From assembly GCA_000702025.1 (NCBI GenBank), contig JNKJ01000037.1, forward strand, positions 1 through 64,000: DNA of 64,000 nucleotides, given 5' to 3'. The position numbers were made by a program, and so were the translations under genes. This document shows positions 55,257 to 64,000 of this stretch, piece after piece; the stretch's first letter is position 1; every line of letters starts with the position of its first letter. The stretch is from Blautia schinkii DSM 10518 (GTDB taxonomy: Bacteria; Bacillota; Clostridia; Lachnospirales; Lachnospiraceae). Under the pieces are notes generated by a model, which searched no databases, was not told the DNA's origin, and was given only the letters and a program-made list of their open reading frames with translations.

Positions 55257-55486
55257 TAATCCTCGCTGTTTAATTCTTTCTGTAATGCTTTAAGGAGTGC
55301 CGCCGCTTCATCAGCGTTCAGCGTGATTCCCTTGCCGCACTTTTCACGGTTCGGGGAAAAGCTGCGGATGTCATACTTCGGCTCTTTCCCATTCCATGAA
55401 ATGAGATTGATTTCCTTTGTGTAGCCACTGTCGCCCGTAGACAATACTGCGATTTCCTTTACGATTTCATACTGGATTTCTCTCAT
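55256..55486 (-). CDS. PC4/YdbC-like ssDNA-binding protein
   Basis: 76 residues with the PC4 pattern: IAVLSTGDSGYTKEINLISW, KYDIRSFSPNREKCGKGITL, then a C-terminal helix (EAAALLKALQKEL). YdbC-type proteins bind single-stranded nucleic acid as dimers. Common in Clostridia mobile elements, perhaps in replication or transfer. Stop overlaps the next start. Confidence 0.8.
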   Translation of the reverse strand: MREIQYEIVKEIAVLSTGDSGYTKEINLISWNGKEPKYDIRSFSPNREKCGKGITLNADEAAALLKALQKELNSED

Positions 55487-55531
55487 TCTCCATACCTCAA
55501 CTCTCTGTATTTACTTCCCGAAAAAAGAAGA

Positions 55532-56386
55532 TTAGCGGCTGTCACGGTTGCGTTTCCTCTGCAACTCACGCTCCAAAAGTTTGATGATGGTTTCCTCCAT
55601 CTGCTTCGGCGTTGTGTTCTTCGGAAAGTATTTTTTCAGCTTGCTTGTGTTGATTTTCAAGGTTTCTTTCTGGTTGCCCTTTTCCTCCGTCATAATCGCA
55701 AATATCGTATCCATGTCAAGCCGCCCGCTCTGGCTTAACTGTTTCATCCGCTGTGCCTGTGAGAGTGAGGGCGTTGCTTCTTCGCTCTCCATCGTGGCAA
55801 AGAGGTTTTCCTGCTCGTCTTTCTTCAAGAAGGACAGTTCCACCGCAGGCGTGAGGGCGATTTTCCCCTCGTCCACCATCTGCAAAATCGGCGGTATCAG
55901 TTCCGTCAGGCGGATAAAACGCTGCACGGTCATCCTGCCCACGCCGAAGCCCTGTGCCACCTTGTCGTCCGTCCGCAACTTCGTCACAACTTGTGACGAG
56001 GTTAAGTCTGTGCGGAAACCCTGCCGCTTCATGGCTTCGGATTTCATCTTGTAAGCAAACGCCCGCTCCGATGGCAGGATATTCTCACGCTGCAAATTGC
56101 TGTCTACAAGGGTGATGATGGCTCGGTCACGGTCTAAGGGCAGGACAAACGCAGGCACGGTATTTATCCCTGCAAGTTCAGAAGCACGGACACGCCGCTG
56201 TCCTGCAATCACTTCATAACCGTCCCCGTCCTCTTTCGGGCGTGTGATTATCGGCGTGACAATGCCAAATTCCTTGATGCTTTCCGCTAACTCTGACAGT
56301 GTTTCATCTTCTGCCACATGAAACGGATTGTCGGGGAACGGGTACAAGTCTTTGGTCTTTAACACCTTAAAATCCTGTTTCTTCAT
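55532..56386 (-). CDS. ParB/Noc-family protein
   Basis: 284 residues: ParB nuclease-like N-terminal domain (LYPFPDNPFHVAEDETLSEL; EVIAGQRRVRASELAG, the GxxRxxA motif), followed by a KorB-type helix-turn-helix (GRMTVQRFIRLTELIPP) and a basic tail. No ParA partner in the window. It starts 8 bases downstream of the relaxase stop. Possibly regulates or stabilises the excised circle. Confidence 0.85.
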   Translation of the reverse strand: MKKQDFKVLKTKDLYPFPDNPFHVAEDETLSELAESIKEFGIVTPIITRPKEDGDGYEVIAGQRRVRASELAGINTVPAFVLPLDRDRAIITLVDSNLQRENILPSERAFAYKMKSEAMKRQGFRTDLTSSQVVTKLRTDDKVAQGFGVGRMTVQRFIRLTELIPPILQMVDEGKIALTPAVELSFLKKDEQENLFATMESEEATPSLSQAQRMKQLSQSGRLDMDTIFAIMTEEKGNQKETLKINTSKLKKYFPKNTTPKQMEETIIKLLERELQRKRNRDSR

Positions 56387-56394
56387 TCACATAT

Positions 56395-57360
56395 CTACCT
56401 TTCTTTCGCTCTGCTTCTATGATTTTTCTGCAATTCTTCCAACACTTCGGGCGGTATTTTTGACAGCAGCCGCCCCATCTGCTCGTTGGTTCTCTGCAAT
56501 TCAAATATCTTCTGATTCGCTTTCTGCACCTTTAGTTCCTGCTCGTACTTTTCATCACGCATACGCCCCGCATAGTCTGATTCCTGCCCAATTCTCTCTT
56601 TCAAACTGTCGATATACGCCTGCTGTTTCCCGATTTCCTTAGAGAATTTCTCCACGTCTGGCAGCCATGCAGAGAGTAAATCTAACGCTTTATCCCTTTT
56701 CTTCCCTGCGTTAAAGGCGTTGATGTCGGATAGGGCAGACACGATTTCTTCATACTGTTTATCAAGCCTGCCGCCTAATTTATAGAGCCATGTGGGGACG
56801 TGTTTCCGCTTGGTTTCCATTGAGGACTGCCCCCGTTCAAGCTGATTCCACCGTGAGGACATCCGCTCATGGTAGGCGGTCTGCCACTCGGATAATGATT
56901 TCTGGTTGCCTAAGATAGCTTTCGCTGACAGCTTATTGTCTGGCGTAATCGGCACAAAGCAGAGGTGCATATGGGGCGTTCTCTCGTCCATATGGACGAC
57001 AGCGGAGAGGATATTCTGCTTTCCAACACGCTCCGAAATGAAGTCAAGAGCCGTCTGGAAATACGCTTTTTGTTCTTCGGGCGGTAACTGGTTCATAAAT
57101 TCTGGTGAAGCTGTGATGAGCGTTTCCACCATCATCACGCTGTCTTTCCTTGTCCTGCACCCCGCTTCGGCTACCATGCGGTTAATCTCTTTCTTGTAGG
57201 TGTACTTTGGTGGTGCTATGAGATGGTAATTGTTTTTAGAGCGTTCCATATCTATATCTGGGTTGCTTTTGTAGGCTTCTTTCTTCCGCTCGTTGTGGCG
57301 TTCACAAGCCGCAACGCCGCCCGCTTTTCGTTTCTGGAAACGCAGGATTGCATAAGGCAT
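56395..57360 (-). CDS. MobV-type relaxase
   Basis: 321 residues. N-terminal relaxase domain starting MPYAILRFQKRKAGGVAACE, with the catalytic motif HMDERTPHMHL (HxDExxPHxH) near 148, and a coiled-coil C-terminal part (EIGKQQAYIDSLKERIGQES). It nicks the element's oriT and leads the strand into a helper's mating channel. ATG at 57360 is chosen for AAGGAGGAATCCGCCT; the in-frame upstream extension to 57531 translates the repeat array and is not protein-like. Confidence 0.85.
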   Translation of the reverse strand: MPYAILRFQKRKAGGVAACERHNERKKEAYKSNPDIDMERSKNNYHLIAPPKYTYKKEINRMVAEAGCRTRKDSVMMVETLITASPEFMNQLPPEEQKAYFQTALDFISERVGKQNILSAVVHMDERTPHMHLCFVPITPDNKLSAKAILGNQKSLSEWQTAYHERMSSRWNQLERGQSSMETKRKHVPTWLYKLGGRLDKQYEEIVSALSDINAFNAGKKRDKALDLLSAWLPDVEKFSKEIGKQQAYIDSLKERIGQESDYAGRMRDEKYEQELKVQKANQKIFELQRTNEQMGRLLSKIPPEVLEELQKNHRSRAKER

Positions 57361-57401
57361 AGGCGGATTCCTCCTTTCTTTCGGCGGGTGACCGTCCTTT
57401 G

Positions 57402-57945
57402 GGGTGACAGCGGTGACGGTGGTGACAGCAGTTTTGGGATACCCCCTGCCGACTGCCGCAACTGTCACCCTCACCCCCTGCATGACGGTCATGTCGATGA
57501 TGACGGTGTTTTTGGGATACCCCCCTCGCAAGAGCCGTCACCGTCATGCCGCCATTCTTTTATCCGAAGCCGTAAGGCGTAGGATAGCAGGGCACAGCCC
57601 TGCCTTAAGGGAGTCCAGAGGGAACGTCTGGCACACGACTTTGCAGGGCAAAGTGTAGTGTGTTACACCCTGTAAACGCAGTCGGAAAAATCGGAATGAT
57701 TTTTCTGACCGCAGGGGTGGTTTTACACGACCGAAAAGGGCGAGTAAATCTCACGCCTGCATTTTGCGTTTACGGGGTGTTCTCCCGTAGGGATGACAGC
57801 GGCAGGGTATCCTAAAATCACTGTCACCACCGTCACTGCTGTCACCCGCAGGGCAGAGCCGCCAGCTTTACATGGCTTTAAGCGTCAATGACAGTAACAG
57901 GGGGGTATCCTAATATCGCTGTCACCACCATCACCGCTGTCACCC
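57402..57945. repeat. Repeat-rich candidate oriT/oriV
   Basis: Four related units join a GTGACAG/GTGACGG series to GGGATACCC: 57402-57446 and 57481-57525 in one orientation, 57805-57847 and 57901-57945 inverted. Between them a 16-bp inverted repeat (57665-57680 with 57765-57780, one mismatch; ACACCCTGTAAACGCA) encloses a GGAAAAATC/GATTTTTCT hairpin. The last unit overlaps the end of the RepA-like gene. Location between relaxase and replication ATPase fits an origin of transfer and/or replication. Confidence 0.6.
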
Positions 57946-58910
57946 GCCCTCCTTGCAAGGGCAATCCGCCTGCCGTCTTTCCTGCGGCTGTACTGGTAGC
58001 AGATACGGTTCTCGCTTAAAAATGTGGTGCGGTATTCATTCAGCCATTTCGTAATCACCGTGGGTATGGTTTCCGTTTCCCCCATAGCGGCTAACAGTTC
58101 CGTTGCCGTGCCTATCCATTCTTCCTTATCCCTCATAAAATCCACCAACCGAAAAAGGACATCTGGTATCGTTTCTTTCGCAAGCTGCTCCTGCGTTTTC
58201 CGCTCCACAAGCTCCCAACGGCAATCACGGAAACGCAGCGTGTATTCCTGATAAGGCGTGTCCCTGCCCGTCACATACAGCTTGGCGGTGTCAGACGCAC
58301 GTTTCTCCTTTTCCAGAACAAAGGTAGCGTCCGCACTCCCCGTTAATCCTGTCGTCCCAGACACCTTGTTGAACACGTCGCTGTCATTCTGCTTTCGGAT
58401 GTGGTGTACGACAATGACCGCCAGAGAGTGCCTGTCGGCAAAGTCTTTGATGAGGGAGATGTCCCCATAGTCGCTTGCATAGGCATTGTCTTTTGAAGCT
58501 GTACGGACTTTCTGCAAGGTATCAATGACAATGAGCCTGCTGTCTGGGTAATCTTTCAGATAATCTTCAAGCTGCACGATAAGACCGTCTGACAGCTTGC
58601 AGCTTGCCACGGCAAAGTGGAGCCGCCCGCTTGCTTCGTCCGTCAAACGAAATAACCTGTCCTGTATGCGGCAGAACGTGTCCTCAAGGCAGAGGTAAAG
58701 CACATCGCCCTCCATTGTCGGCATATCCCATAAAGGGATTCCCTGCGACACGCATAAGCATAGCTTCAGCATGAGCCAGCTTTTGCCTATCTTCTGTGAG
58801 CCGCAGAACAGCGATAAGCCTGTCGGGATAAGGCTGTCCACCACAAAGGATGGTTTCTCAAGCGGTTCATAAAGGAGCGTTTCGGCGTTGACTGTCTGTA
58901 ACTTCTGCAT
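57885..58910 (-). CDS. RepA-like AAA ATPase
   Basis: 341 residues of the RepA/AAA_25 helicase type: Walker A GSQKIGKSW near 37, Walker B LIVIDTLQ near 125, VVHHIRKQ, and a winged-helix-like C-terminal part. Probably unwinds the origin of the excised element. The C-terminal 20 residues (RAGDSGDGGDSDIRIPPC) are encoded by one unit of the repeat array, so repeat and protein end evolved together. Start preceded by GGAGGAAAGCC. Confidence 0.8.
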   Translation of the reverse strand: MQKLQTVNAETLLYEPLEKPSFVVDSLIPTGLSLFCGSQKIGKSWLMLKLCLCVSQGIPLWDMPTMEGDVLYLCLEDTFCRIQDRLFRLTDEASGRLHFAVASCKLSDGLIVQLEDYLKDYPDSRLIVIDTLQKVRTASKDNAYASDYGDISLIKDFADRHSLAVIVVHHIRKQNDSDVFNKVSGTTGLTGSADATFVLEKEKRASDTAKLYVTGRDTPYQEYTLRFRDCRWELVERKTQEQLAKETIPDVLFRLVDFMRDKEEWIGTATELLAAMGETETIPTVITKWLNEYRTTFLSENRICYQYSRRKDGRRIALARRAGDSGDGGDSDIRIPPCYCH

Positions 58911-59539
58911 GGCTTTCCTCCTTTCGGGCGGTGTCTTTGTTTTCGTTGCACATAGGCGTTGACCTCCTTAAAAATAGATTTACTCCCACGGAAAAAAGTG
59001 AGAGTATGTAATGCCGCCAATCCCACACAAATAAAAAACAGATTTCTTTTTCGGGCGGTGTCGGTCACGGTTGGAGATATTTCTTCAATTTCCGCCTTTA
59101 CTTTCTCCTTTGCAATCGCAACAGATTTCTGTATTGCCGAAGCGGTGCAATGCTCCATAGCGGCGATTTGGTAAAAATTGAACTCATACTCGTAGTAGAG
59201 CAGGAAACGCCGCCTTTGTATCTCTGGAAGGCTCCCAACCGCCTTATAGAGCGTTTCATTCCGTTCTTCCTCAACCATGCGTTCATCAAGGCTCTTAGGC
59301 ACACGCAACGCCCGTCTGTAAAGGGTTTCGTCCCATACCTCGTTAAACTCCCTGTGCCGCTCGTCCCATTAGAAAAGATTCCTGTTCCTGCGCTCCATCT
59401 GCCGAAACTCCATAAAGAACTGTTCCGACACTTCCAACTCGTGGGATTTGCCCTGCCCGTCCTTAAAGCTGATAAAATACCTTGTGCCGCTTTCCGTGGA
59501 TTCCTCCCGAAGCGTGTATGCCTTAACCCTGTATGCCAT
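58787..59539 (-). pseudogene. Sigma-70-like regulator with in-frame stop
   Basis: ATG 59539 (AGGAGGACAACAGG upstream) starts MAYRVKAYTLREESTESGTR and reaches EFRQMERRNRNLF, then TAA at 59369-59371. The same frame goes on WDERHREFNEVWDETLYRRA into a sigma region 4 domain (GSLPEIQRRRFLLYYEYEFN). The two halves together match the length and order of sigma-like genes of such elements, so this is one gene broken by a nonsense codon, unless the stop is bypassed or restarted at TTG 59308. The tail overlapping the RepA-like gene (58787-58910) is probably not meaningful. Confidence 0.75.
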
Positions 59540-59622
59540 CCTGTTGTCCTCCTGCAAAAAATGAGTGAGGGGATTTCCATCCCTCACCCAGTAGCCCGCA
59601 GGATGGCAGGCTGTTTTAGAAG

Positions 59623-60048
59623 CTATAAAATTTTCCGCAGCTTCTTCCGCAGATGGTCTAACCTCGCATAGATGGCACCAGTCGTCAAATGCACAAGCGG
59701 GGCAATCTCCTTTGTGGAATACCCCTGCATTTTCAGCAGGACGATTTTCAAGGTACGCCCGTCCACCGTGACTAATACTTGATAGAGATTTTCGCTCTCA
59801 ATCTCTTCCAGTAACTCCGCAACCGTACCCACTTCCGCCTGCCGCTCCCTGCCTGCCATGTCCTCAAGATATTCCGCAACGTCATTCGTCCATCGGTAAA
59901 ACCGCCTGTTGGAATTGAAGTCTGCCCTGTCCGCCATGCGTATCTGCTCAATGGTCGCTTCATCAACGCCGCACTCACGCAGCAGCTTTTCCTCCGCTTC
60001 TTTCCAGATACGCCATTTCCTGTCCTCCCGTCCGTGGTTGTATGCCAT
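59623..60048 (-). CDS. Sigma-70 region 4-like protein
   Basis: 141 residues: charged N-terminal half and a C-terminal helix-turn-helix (LLKMQGYSTKEIAPLVHLTT, then GAIYARLDHLRKKLRKIL). ATG at 60048 has GGAGGAAGTAAGA upstream. Second of three sigma-like genes in a row; likely controls transcription of the element. Confidence 0.8.
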   Translation of the reverse strand: MAYNHGREDRKWRIWKEAEEKLLRECGVDEATIEQIRMADRADFNSNRRFYRWTNDVAEYLEDMAGRERQAEVGTVAELLEEIESENLYQVLVTVDGRTLKIVLLKMQGYSTKEIAPLVHLTTGAIYARLDHLRKKLRKIL

Positions 60049-60142
60049 TCTTACTTCCTCCAATCAGAATTGATTGAGAGGGCAGAGAAAAGCCCCCTCA
60101 TCTTCCCAAAGGAAAAAACAAGGGGGCTGAACGCCTTAAATT

Positions 60143-60655
60143 TTAATTTTCTATTATCTTTCTTAGTTTTATTAGGATTCTGGCTTTGCGTTTGTTTACA
60201 ACGCTCTGGGTTATGCCCAACCTCGCCCCGACTTCACGCTCGGAAAGTCCGTCAAAAAAGATTGCCTGTATCAGCTCCTGTTCACTATCCGACAGCAAAG
60301 GCAGGGCGGCTTTCAGCCTGTCCACCATGACCGCATTGACAACGGTTTCTGCAATGTCCACCGCTTCATCAGTGATAAAGTCCAGAGGATTCCCCTCGCT
60401 GTCCGTAAATCCGTCGAGAGATAGCAGTCTATTCTTTGTATCTAATTTTTGCAGATAACGCCACCGTTCCTTGTCACGGTAGAAGTCTGTGTATTGCTCC
60501 CTCACGACTTCAAGCAGACAGCCTTGAATGGGGATAAACAGCTTGTCCATATAGGTCTGGTCGGATTCCCTGCAACGGCAGAACTCCGTGTAGGATAATT
60601 CCACATAGCCGCCACTTTCTCTGATATATACCTTTCTTGGTGCATATTTCACCAT
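60143..60655 (-). CDS. Sigma-70 family protein
   Basis: 170 residues: N-terminal MVKYAPRKVYIRESGGYVEL, then a region-4 helix-turn-helix (LLSDSEQELIQAIFFDGLSE, REVGARLGITQSVVNKRKAR). ATG at 60655 lies 5 bases after GGGAGG; the earlier in-frame start reads through an A/T hairpin and is rejected. The binding site lies in a CATCTG/CAGATG hairpin (about 60666-60700), which may limit translation. Confidence 0.8.
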   Translation of the reverse strand: MVKYAPRKVYIRESGGYVELSYTEFCRCRESDQTYMDKLFIPIQGCLLEVVREQYTDFYRDKERWRYLQKLDTKNRLLSLDGFTDSEGNPLDFITDEAVDIAETVVNAVMVDRLKAALPLLSDSEQELIQAIFFDGLSEREVGARLGITQSVVNKRKARILIKLRKIIEN

Positions 60656-60700
60656 AAATACCTCCCATCTGAATTTTTGAAATGTAAAAAATCCAGATGG

Positions 60701-61094
60701 AGAGGCGGAGAACGACACCGCATATCAGAAACAGCCCTACGGCACTTTCCAACAAAAATCGACAAAAGAAAAACCGCAAAGGCTCTGTGACCTTTACGGT
60801 TATAGGAAATAGTAATTCTATTGTATGGAGATTGTACTTCTACTTTCAAGGTGAGAAGTACCGTTGCACTGGCAGAAATTTTTTTAACTGGTTTCCTGCC
60901 GTTCTCTGATATGCTATGTATTGATAAATTTTGCTTCGTATGAGCAGATAGATAACTGCCCGAAAAAAGGACATAAAAAAATCCCTCCAAATTTAAAAAC
61001 AAATTCAGAGGGTAATTTAGGGTATAACAAAATAACCCACCCGAATATCGTTTTTTTTATTTGGTGAGTTTGTTCTTTCAAATACGAAACAAAA
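60701..61094. other. Region without a clear gene
   Basis: Upstream region of the sigma-like gene. Open frames here (for example minus 60649-61002) lack convincing binding sites and protein-like composition. It may hold remains of a leader. Confidence 0.35.
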
Positions 61095-61137
61095 AGAGCC
61101 GATGATTCGTGAATTGTTCCACAATTTCATCGGCTCT
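61095..61137 (-). terminator. Terminator of tet(O)-KTR unit
   Basis: AGAGCCGATGA at 61095-61105 pairs with TCATCGGCTCT at 61127-61137; TTTTTG follows on the minus strand. Confidence 0.85.
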
Positions 61138-61142
61138 GCGTC

Positions 61143-61316
61143 TTAAGCGTCTGGCTCTTTGATGACAGTTATCTTCAAGTTGTCAACTTTAATCAATCTT
61201 TCTTGTCTGCATTTTGGACAATAAAGGGGATAATTCTCCAAAACAGTGTCCTTCCTAATTTTATTACGGGTTTTGCTCCCACAAACAGGACACAATATCC
61301 ATTCGCATTTCATCAT
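61143..61316 (-). CDS. Cysteine-rich KTR protein
   Basis: 57 residues with two CxxC pairs (LCPVCGSKTRNKIRKDT and LYCPKCRQERLIKV), a zinc-ribbon-like fold. The KTR family is regularly found directly behind tetracycline resistance genes in Tn916-like and related elements; function unknown. It starts 51 bases after tet(O) and is probably co-transcribed. Confidence 0.85.
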   Translation of the reverse strand: MMKCEWILCPVCGSKTRNKIRKDTVLENYPLYCPKCRQERLIKVDNLKITVIKEPDA

Positions 61317-61367
61317 AATTAGTCTCTAATCCTTTCAAATCTCATTTTATATGACTTTTGCAAGCTG

Positions 61368-63287
61368 TTAAGCTAACTTGTGGAACATATGCCGAACCTT
61401 ATCTATACGGCTATTCGGGCGGCGGGGTTGGCAAATAAATTTACCAATAGCTGGCTGGTATCCTTTTAACTCTGTCAAGCAGACTCCCTGCCCATTTGTG
61501 AAATAAGTTAAATCGTTCCTGTATTCTTGAATACATCTAGCAGGGATTTCTCCTTTCAGAATGACCTCGTCATTCTTTATCTGAGTACTTACAATATCTG
61601 CACAATACCTTGGAGCATCATGATACGCCCGTGAGAGATATTCCTGCGGTGCATAAATTTCAAAGTGGAGATATGGCTCTAATAGTTCTGTCCCTGCTTT
61701 TTTTAAAGCCTGCTCCAATACGATAGGGGAAAGCAGCCGAAAGTCTGCGGGGGTACTTACAGGACTATAATACAATCCATATTCAAAACAGATTTTACAG
61801 TCTGTCACTTTCCATCCATACAGCCCCTGCTCGCAGCCATAAAGAACCCCCTCCATAACCGCATTTTGGAACGATTGATTTAAATATCCAAGTGAAACTC
61901 TGCTTTCATACTGCACTCCGCTTCCAATAGGGAGCGGCTCTATGGACAACCCGACAGAAGCCCAGAAAGGATTTGGCGGGACTTCTATGTGGATGGTATA
62001 TTCTGCTTTTCTAAGCGGTCTTTCCATATATATAACAGTAGGCTCTTTTATTTCTGCCTCCACATGATATTTTTCCTCAAGGATGGCACAAATGACTTCC
62101 ATCTGCACATTCCCCAAAAAAGAAAGTATAATCTCATGCGTTGTAGTATCCACATAATATTTTAAAAGAGGGTCGCCATCTGAAATTTCTGTAAGTGCCC
62201 CAAGCAATATTTCCCGCTGTTCAGATTTCTTTACTGCAATCGTTGTTTGGAGCATAGGGAGAGGATTTTCAATAAATTTTCTCTGCGGCAACAGTATTTC
62301 GTTCCCCAAAATACTGTTTAGCTGCAAAACATCATTTGGTAAAATTACAATATCACCAGAGCAGGCTGTATCGGATGAATATAATTCACCGTTTGTCGGA
62401 ACACACATCTCTGTGATTTTTATTTTCTCTTTTTCAGATATTCTAATAACATCCCTCAAATGCAATGTTCCGCTATATATACGCACATAAACAAAACGCC
62501 GCCTTTTCTCTGAATATTCAATCTTAAAAACCTGCCCGCATAGTTCAGATTGACCTTCAGGCGTTGATGAATAAAATTTACTGGCAATTACTTCTATAAG
62601 CTGCCGAATCCCCAGATTGTTTTTAGCGCTTCCGTGATAAACGGGAAATAACGTTCCGTTTTGGAATCTCCTGTTTTCTTCCTGTTCCAGTTCTGACATT
62701 TTAAACGGTTTCCCTGACATATATTTCTCTAATAGTTCATCGTTTCCCATAATTACCGCATCCCACTGTTCCATATCGTCATTGTCCGTTACATTTATAT
62801 GGGGATGCTGCCCAACCTTTTGCTTCACTATAATTTCCGAAGAAAGCTTTGCTTTCATTTCCCGATATACCATTGGCAAATCAATCCCCTCTTGGTCAAT
62901 TTTATTGATGAAAAAAATTGTCGGAATCTTCATTATCTGTAGTGCATGAAACAGTATACGGGTCTGTGCCTGTATGCCATCCTTTGCAGAAACTAATAAT
63001 ACTGCTCCGTCTAATACGGATAAAGAACGGTATACTTCCGCCAAAAAATCCATATGGCCTGGCGTATCTATAATGTTGACTTTTACATCCTCCCACTGAA
63101 AAGATGTCACTGCTGTCTGGATAGTGATTCCCCTTTGACGCTCCAAATTCATTGTATCTGTCCTTGTTGTGCCTTCATCTACGCTCCCTAGTTCTGCAAT
63201 TGCACCACTGGTATACAATAAACTTTCCGTTAATGTTGTCTTTCCTGCGTCAACGTGAGCCAGAATGCCTAAGTTAATTATTTTCAT
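61368..63287 (-). CDS. tet(O): Tetracycline resistance ribosomal protection protein Tet(O)
   Basis: 639 residues, full length. EF-G-like GTPase with G1 [10 protein letters not shown]3 DTPGH and G4 NKID, followed by the domains that enter the ribosomal A site; it removes tetracycline from the ribosome by GTP hydrolysis. The N-terminus ([15 protein letters not shown]) and C-terminus ([14 protein letters not shown]) match Tet(O) as I remember it, not Tet(W); small mosaic parts cannot be excluded. Start preceded by GATAGGAGGAAAATCAC. Leader attenuator and promoter upstream. Confidence 0.93.
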   Translation of the reverse strand: MKIINLGILAHVDAGKTTLTESLLYTSGAIAELGSVDEGTTRTDTMNLERQRGITIQTAVTSFQWEDVKVNIIDTPGHMDFLAEVYRSLSVLDGAVLLVSAKDGIQAQTRILFHALQIMKIPTIFFINKIDQEGIDLPMVYREMKAKLSSEIIVKQKVGQHPHINVTDNDDMEQWDAVIMGNDELLEKYMSGKPFKMSELEQEENRRFQNGTLFPVYHGSAKNNLGIRQLIEVIASKFYSSTPEGQSELCGQVFKIEYSEKRRRFVYVRIYSGTLHLRDVIRISEKEKIKITEMCVPTNGELYSSDTACSGDIVILPNDVLQLNSILGNEILLPQRKFIENPLPMLQTTIAVKKSEQREILLGALTEISDGDPLLKYYVDTTTHEIILSFLGNVQMEVICAILEEKYHVEAEIKEPTVIYMERPLRKAEYTIHIEVPPNPFWASVGLSIEPLPIGSGVQYESRVSLGYLNQSFQNAVMEGVLYGCEQGLYGWKVTDCKICFEYGLYYSPVSTPADFRLLSPIVLEQALKKAGTELLEPYLHFEIYAPQEYLSRAYHDAPRYCADIVSTQIKNDEVILKGEIPARCIQEYRNDLTYFTNGQGVCLTELKGYQPAIGKFICQPRRPNSRIDKVRHMFHKLA

Positions 63288-63328
63288 GTGATTTTCCTCC
63301 TATCAACACCCAAAAAAGGGCATAAAAA

Positions 63329-63360
63329 TACCCAGTGATAAATACTCCTATCACTGGGTA
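63329..63360 (-). promoter_or_regulatory. tet(O) leader attenuator hairpin
   Basis: TACCCAGTGATA pairs perfectly with TATCACTGGGTA; on the minus strand TTTTTATG follows, so it is a terminator between promoter and gene. Upstream in the leader is a tiny frame ATGCCCGAAAACATATAA. This fits transcriptional attenuation as known for tet(M)-type genes. Confidence 0.8.
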
Positions 63361-63567
63361 AATAACTCCAATAGCCCCAAAACACTTATATGTTTTCGGG
63401 CATATAAAATTACATGATAAAAGTATTCTTAAACTGGGTACAAAAAACTAAGCCCCATATTAAAAGTGAAACGGGACTGCTACTTTTTGTTCCCACTATC
63501 AAATTGACAGTTTATTTAAGAATACCTTGCCGCATATTTATTAACTCCTTGTATAATACTGAATCTA

Positions 63568-63596
63568 ATTATATTCCTTAACCCTTTATTTGTCAA
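63568..63596 (-). promoter_or_regulatory. tet(O) promoter
   Basis: On the minus strand TTGACA (63596-63591) and TATAAT (63573-63568) with 17 bp spacing: a perfect consensus promoter about 280 bases before the gene, giving a long leader. Confidence 0.85.
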
Positions 63597-63653
63597 GCTG
63601 ACAAACTAAAGCAGAAAAAGCGGCAGGATTTCCCCCTGCCACTAATCATCTGT

Positions 63654-64000
63654 TTATGCAAAAATAATTTCCTTTTCCACAATCTCCCTCGCACAAGCCC
63701 TTATGTTATTGAGGCATCCTGTCCATTCTAAGGCGTTTTCTGCCTTTAGCTGTTCCGTTATGCCCTGTGCCTGTTTCATACCCTCTATGAGCCTTTCAAA
63801 GCGTTCCTGTGCCTGTCTGTTGATGTCGGCAAGGTAGGCGTTTAGCCTGCCGCTTGTAAGAAGATTGGTGTATGTAACTTTACGGTACTGTTTTAGATAA
63901 TCTAAATGCCGTTGCCCCCAGATGCCTATTGCCTGTTCTTCTTCGGCGGGTACAGTTAAGCACGGTATCAAATAATCCCCTTGCCTTTCGTATTTGCCGC
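63654..64000 (-). CDS. tnpV: TnpV-like transposon protein (partial)
   Basis: At least 115 residues; the frame runs off the window at 64000 (GKYERQGDYLIPCLTVPAEE at its visible start), so the ATG lies just outside. Conserved TnpV features: IGIWGQRHLDYLKQYRKVTY and a C-terminal WTGCLNNIRACAREIVEKEI. TnpV is an accessory protein of Tn4451-type mobilizable transposons, role unclear. Confidence 0.8.
   Translation of the reverse strand, partial: GKYERQGDYLIPCLTVPAEEEQAIGIWGQRHLDYLKQYRKVTYTNLLTSGRLNAYLADINRQAQERFERLIEGMKQAQGITEQLKAENALEWTGCLNNIRACAREIVEKEIIFA

Larger units (their letters stand above)
53082..64000 (-). mobile_element. Mobilizable element with tet(O), right end outside window
   Basis: Gene order: large serine recombinase, hypothetical, PC4-like, ParB-like, MobV relaxase, candidate origin, RepA-like ATPase, three sigma-like genes, KTR protein, tet(O), tnpV. 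It has a relaxase but no mating-channel genes in the window, so it looks mobilizable and not self-transmissible. The left end is fixed by the junction with the helicase gene at about 53082-53090; the right end is not seen. Confidence 0.8.

Noticed and set aside
57361..57531. N-terminal extension of the MobV relaxase
   Set aside because: Translates the repeat array; the strong binding site and conserved MPYAILRF start are at 57360.
60649..61002. Minus-strand open frame of 117 codons ending near the sigma-like gene start
   Set aside because: Overlaps the leader and start of the sigma-like gene, not protein-like, no convincing start.
1..64000. CRISPR arrays, tRNA and rRNA genes
   Set aside because: No regularly spaced repeats and no recognisable tRNA or rRNA segments were seen while reading; a tRNAscan/Infernal run would be decisive.

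Overview
The window looks like part of the chromosome of a gut-type Gram-positive anaerobe, most likely a Clostridia/Lachnospiraceae member. This is inferred from AT-leaning coding sequence, strong AGGAGG ribosome binding sites, ECF transporters with family-typical S components, large serine recombinases, a group IIC-like intron and a tet(O) mobilizable element. No rRNA, tRNA or CRISPR array was seen, so the species cannot be fixed from the window.

Region 1 (1-3,600) is debris and background: a large structured inverted repeat, a DUF3783-type gene with a near-consensus promoter, a 5'-truncated sugar-ABC ATPase, and a decayed piece of an ABC exporter.

Region 2 (3,574-35,446) is the main cargo. 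A 17-kb minus-strand operon (27,875 to 10,230) encodes, in order, an ECF S component, EcfT, a type II thioesterase, a Sfp-type phosphopantetheinyl transferase, an aryl-AMP-ligase homologue, NRPS 1 (carrier-Cy-A-PCP), NRPS 2 (docking-Cy-A-MT-PCP-TE), a reductase, an alpha/beta hydrolase, an AraC-type regulator and a duplicated EcfA. Both adenylation domains read as cysteine-specific, so the expected product is an acyl/aryl-thiazoline-thiazolidine of the pyochelin/yersiniabactin type. From memory the layout resembles the equibactin locus of Streptococcus equi. Around it sit a second complete ECF set (28,319-31,144), two heterodimeric YbtPQ/IrtAB-like ABC pairs (6,516-10,074 and 31,967-35,446), two TetR regulators, a MATE exporter and a DtxR-type metalloregulator. 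Three minus-strand promoters (the NRPS operon, ECF set 2 and ABC pair 1) share a GTTAG-N6-CTAAC palindrome, which suggests one metal-responsive regulon. The starter-acid ligase has lost the Asn that binds the 2-hydroxyl of salicylate/DHB, and no salicylate synthase is present, so the starter unit is an open question.

Region 3 (35,447-50,400) is accessory DNA. It holds three overlapping large serine recombinase genes plus a partner without a catalytic domain, a DUF6870 gene, five XRE-type regulators in two paralogous families, an intact ISL3-type insertion sequence with an 8-bp target duplication, two unrecognised genes, and a group II intron lying directly behind a terminator hairpin.

Region 4 (50,400-64,000) is a remnant of an integrative conjugative element (SpoVG-like protein and the C-terminal end of a SNF2-type helicase). 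Its helicase gene is split by a second, mobilizable element that runs off the right edge. That element carries a TnpX/TndX-like serine recombinase, PC4-like protein, ParB-like protein, MobV relaxase, a repeat-rich candidate origin, RepA-like ATPase, three sigma-like genes (one with an in-frame stop), a Cys-rich KTR protein, full-length tet(O) with its leader attenuator, and tnpV.
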